A stretch of 33,049 nt of DNA from CAXPZW01 sp964221845. GTDB lineage: Bacteria; Bacteroidota; Bacteroidia; Flavobacteriales_D; Sanyastnellaceae. The position numbers and the translations under genes were made by a program. The DNA lies in NCBI GenBank assembly GCA_964221845.1, contig CAXPZW010000043.1:1-33049 (forward strand), in the 5' to 3' direction. This document shows, in pieces, positions 32,007 through 33,049 of this stretch (its first letter is position 1; the number at the start of each line of letters is the position of its first letter). The notes under the pieces were generated by a model. It saw only the letters and a list, made by a program, of their open reading frames with translations, was not told the origin of the DNA and did no database searches.

Positions 32007-33044
32007 TCAGTAGGTAAAAATGAGCTGTTGGCGGTGCGAAAGGGTGCCTTGGACGACCTCGAGTATGTACATGCCGGGGGCCAAATGGTCCAGTTCAAGG
32101 ACGCTGCCCACCAGCAACTCGCTGTTCACGAGCGCGCCGGTTTGGCTGTAGATACGCACCTCTGCGGGCTGGGGATCGAGTCCTTCAATGGTCACGCGAT
32201 TGCGCGCAGGTTGGGGGTACACCACAAGCGTGTTGCGGTCTTGCTCCTCGGACACCGACAGCGCGCTGCAGGCGATGCCGCCGTAAGGACTCAGGTCCAA
32301 CACAAGTGGGTCTAGCCCTTCCATGGTCACCCACGTCCAGTTCTCGTACCACTCTCCGCCGCTGTTGATGGTCAACCAATATTCAGAAGGACCAACTTCT
32401 TGGGGAGTCACTGTAAGTTGGTAGCAGGCTGTAGGGTCCAGGCAAAAGAAGTGGGTTTGGGCCACGTCCGCCCAGCTTTCGAACACATCTACCACAGGTG
32501 GATCCACTGGAATGCCGTCGATCATCCGTTCCAAAAGGACGTGCACTGTGGCGGCCTGTCCCCAAGTGGCCGTGCCGTAAATGGAGCCCGCCAGTTGCTC
32601 TTCGCAATCTGAGCTTTCATGGTCGTTGGAAAACGGGAAGAAACCGCCTTCAGAGGCGTCTACGGTCGTCTCGCACACCACTTCGGTGAAGAAGTTGCTC
32701 CAGATCTCAAGCCGCAATTCGGGGTTGTCTCCCTCCATGGAGAAGTAGTCCGACCACAACACTTCCAGCGAAATGGTAGCCACTACTGGTCCCGTCCAGG
32801 CAAAGGTTTGCCACGCAGCGGGAACTTCTCCCAAGAAGGTCTCTTGGTCGCCGTCGTTGGCGTACACACGCAAGTTGGGGTAATTGATGTAGTACTCGGG
32901 ATCAGTGATCTCGAAGGCCACAAAAAGGGTGGTGTCGCTGTACGGGTGCAGGTAGGCGCCTTGGAAGTCGATCACGTCGCAATCGTCTTGTGCCCAGAGC
33001 AGCGCTGGAGCGAGGGTGAGGAGAAGTGCAAACAGGGTTCGCAT
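32007..33044 (-). CDS. Secreted protein with T9SS type A sorting domain
   Basis: A 345-residue exported protein of unknown role. It has a signal peptide (MRTLFALLLTLAPALLWAQ) and a middle region of beta strands with several Cys pairs (CDVIDFQGAYLHPYSD near the start, CETTVDASEGGF, CLDPTACYQL) that is not assigned to a family. The last 75 residues form a T9SS sorting domain: VYPQPARNRVTIEG, IYSQTGALVNSELL, LAPGMYILEV and the ending QQLIFTY. The ATG at 33044 lies five bases from the window edge, so its promoter is outside. The next gene on this strand (31925) starts 81 bases after its stop, possibly with its own promoter. Confidence 0.85.
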   Translation of the reverse strand: MRTLFALLLTLAPALLWAQDDCDVIDFQGAYLHPYSDTTLFVAFEITDPEYYINYPNLRVYANDGDQETFLGEVPAAWQTFAWTGPVVATISLEVLWSDYFSMEGDNPELRLEIWSNFFTEVVCETTVDASEGGFFPFSNDHESSDCEEQLAGSIYGTATWGQAATVHVLLERMIDGIPVDPPVVDVFESWADVAQTHFFCLDPTACYQLTVTPQEVGPSEYWLTINSGGEWYENWTWVTMEGLDPLVLDLSPYGGIACSALSVSEEQDRNTLVVYPQPARNRVTIEGLDPQPAEVRIYSQTGALVNSELLVGSVLELDHLAPGMYILEVVQGTLSHRQQLIFTY

Positions 33045-33049
33045 GGGTG

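Overview
The window reads as chromosomal DNA of a Bacteroidota bacterium, most likely a marine-type, fairly GC-rich member of the Flavobacteriales. This is inference from four things: several secreted proteins with type IX secretion (T9SS) C-terminal sorting domains; Bacteroidota-typical genes (DUF4295 after ribosomal protein L33, a LysM/ligand-binding fusion, fused branched-chain 2-oxoacid dehydrogenase E1, an Lnb/DUF4105 protein); -7 promoter boxes of the Bacteroidota form TAnnTTTG in front of many genes; and Cys-rich repeats of the GCTDxxACNY type. No phage, integrase, transposase gene, CRISPR array, rRNA or tRNA was seen.

Layout. 1-160: tail of a T9SS cargo gene and its terminator. 283-4597: guaA, a LysM/periplasmic-binding protein and hemF, closely packed on the + strand. 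4597-4926: a non-coding element bounded by 27-bp inverted repeats with nested palindromes inside. 8268-4993 (minus): ftsK then lolA. 8497-11234 (+): rpmG, DUF4295, terminator, ftsY, rimO. 12453-11221 (minus): a T9SS cargo protein. 12561-13094 (+): a conserved protein with a UvrD-tail-like motif. 13200-13482: a probable structured non-coding RNA with its own terminator. 13522-14130: queE. 17847-14131 (minus): fused 2-oxoacid dehydrogenase E1, a TlpA-like thioredoxin and a PaaE-like iron-sulfur flavoreductase. 18025-18133: a probable small RNA. 18177-20927 (+): dapF, a BadF-type sugar kinase homologue and an Lnb-like lipoprotein N-acyltransferase candidate. 21003-27763 (+): six close or overlapping genes (lipoprotein, outer-membrane barrel, kdsA, secreted repeat protein, multipass GT-C-like protein, lipoprotein). 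28143-28952 (+): a choice-of-anchor V protein with a CxxCH motif. 33044-29028 (minus): two large secreted proteins.

Functionally the window is dominated by the cell envelope: lipoprotein trafficking (lolA) and acylation (Lnb), peptidoglycan precursor synthesis (dapF), LPS Kdo synthesis (kdsA), and many exported surface proteins, mixed with housekeeping genes (guaA, hemF, ftsK, ftsY, rimO, queE). The least explained parts are the inverted-repeat element at 4597-4926, the two candidate RNAs (13200-13482 and 18036-18133), a recurring TAnnTTTG-N4-ATG arrangement that implies leaderless mRNAs, and a dockerin-like C-terminus shared by two exported proteins that lack a recognisable T9SS sorting domain.
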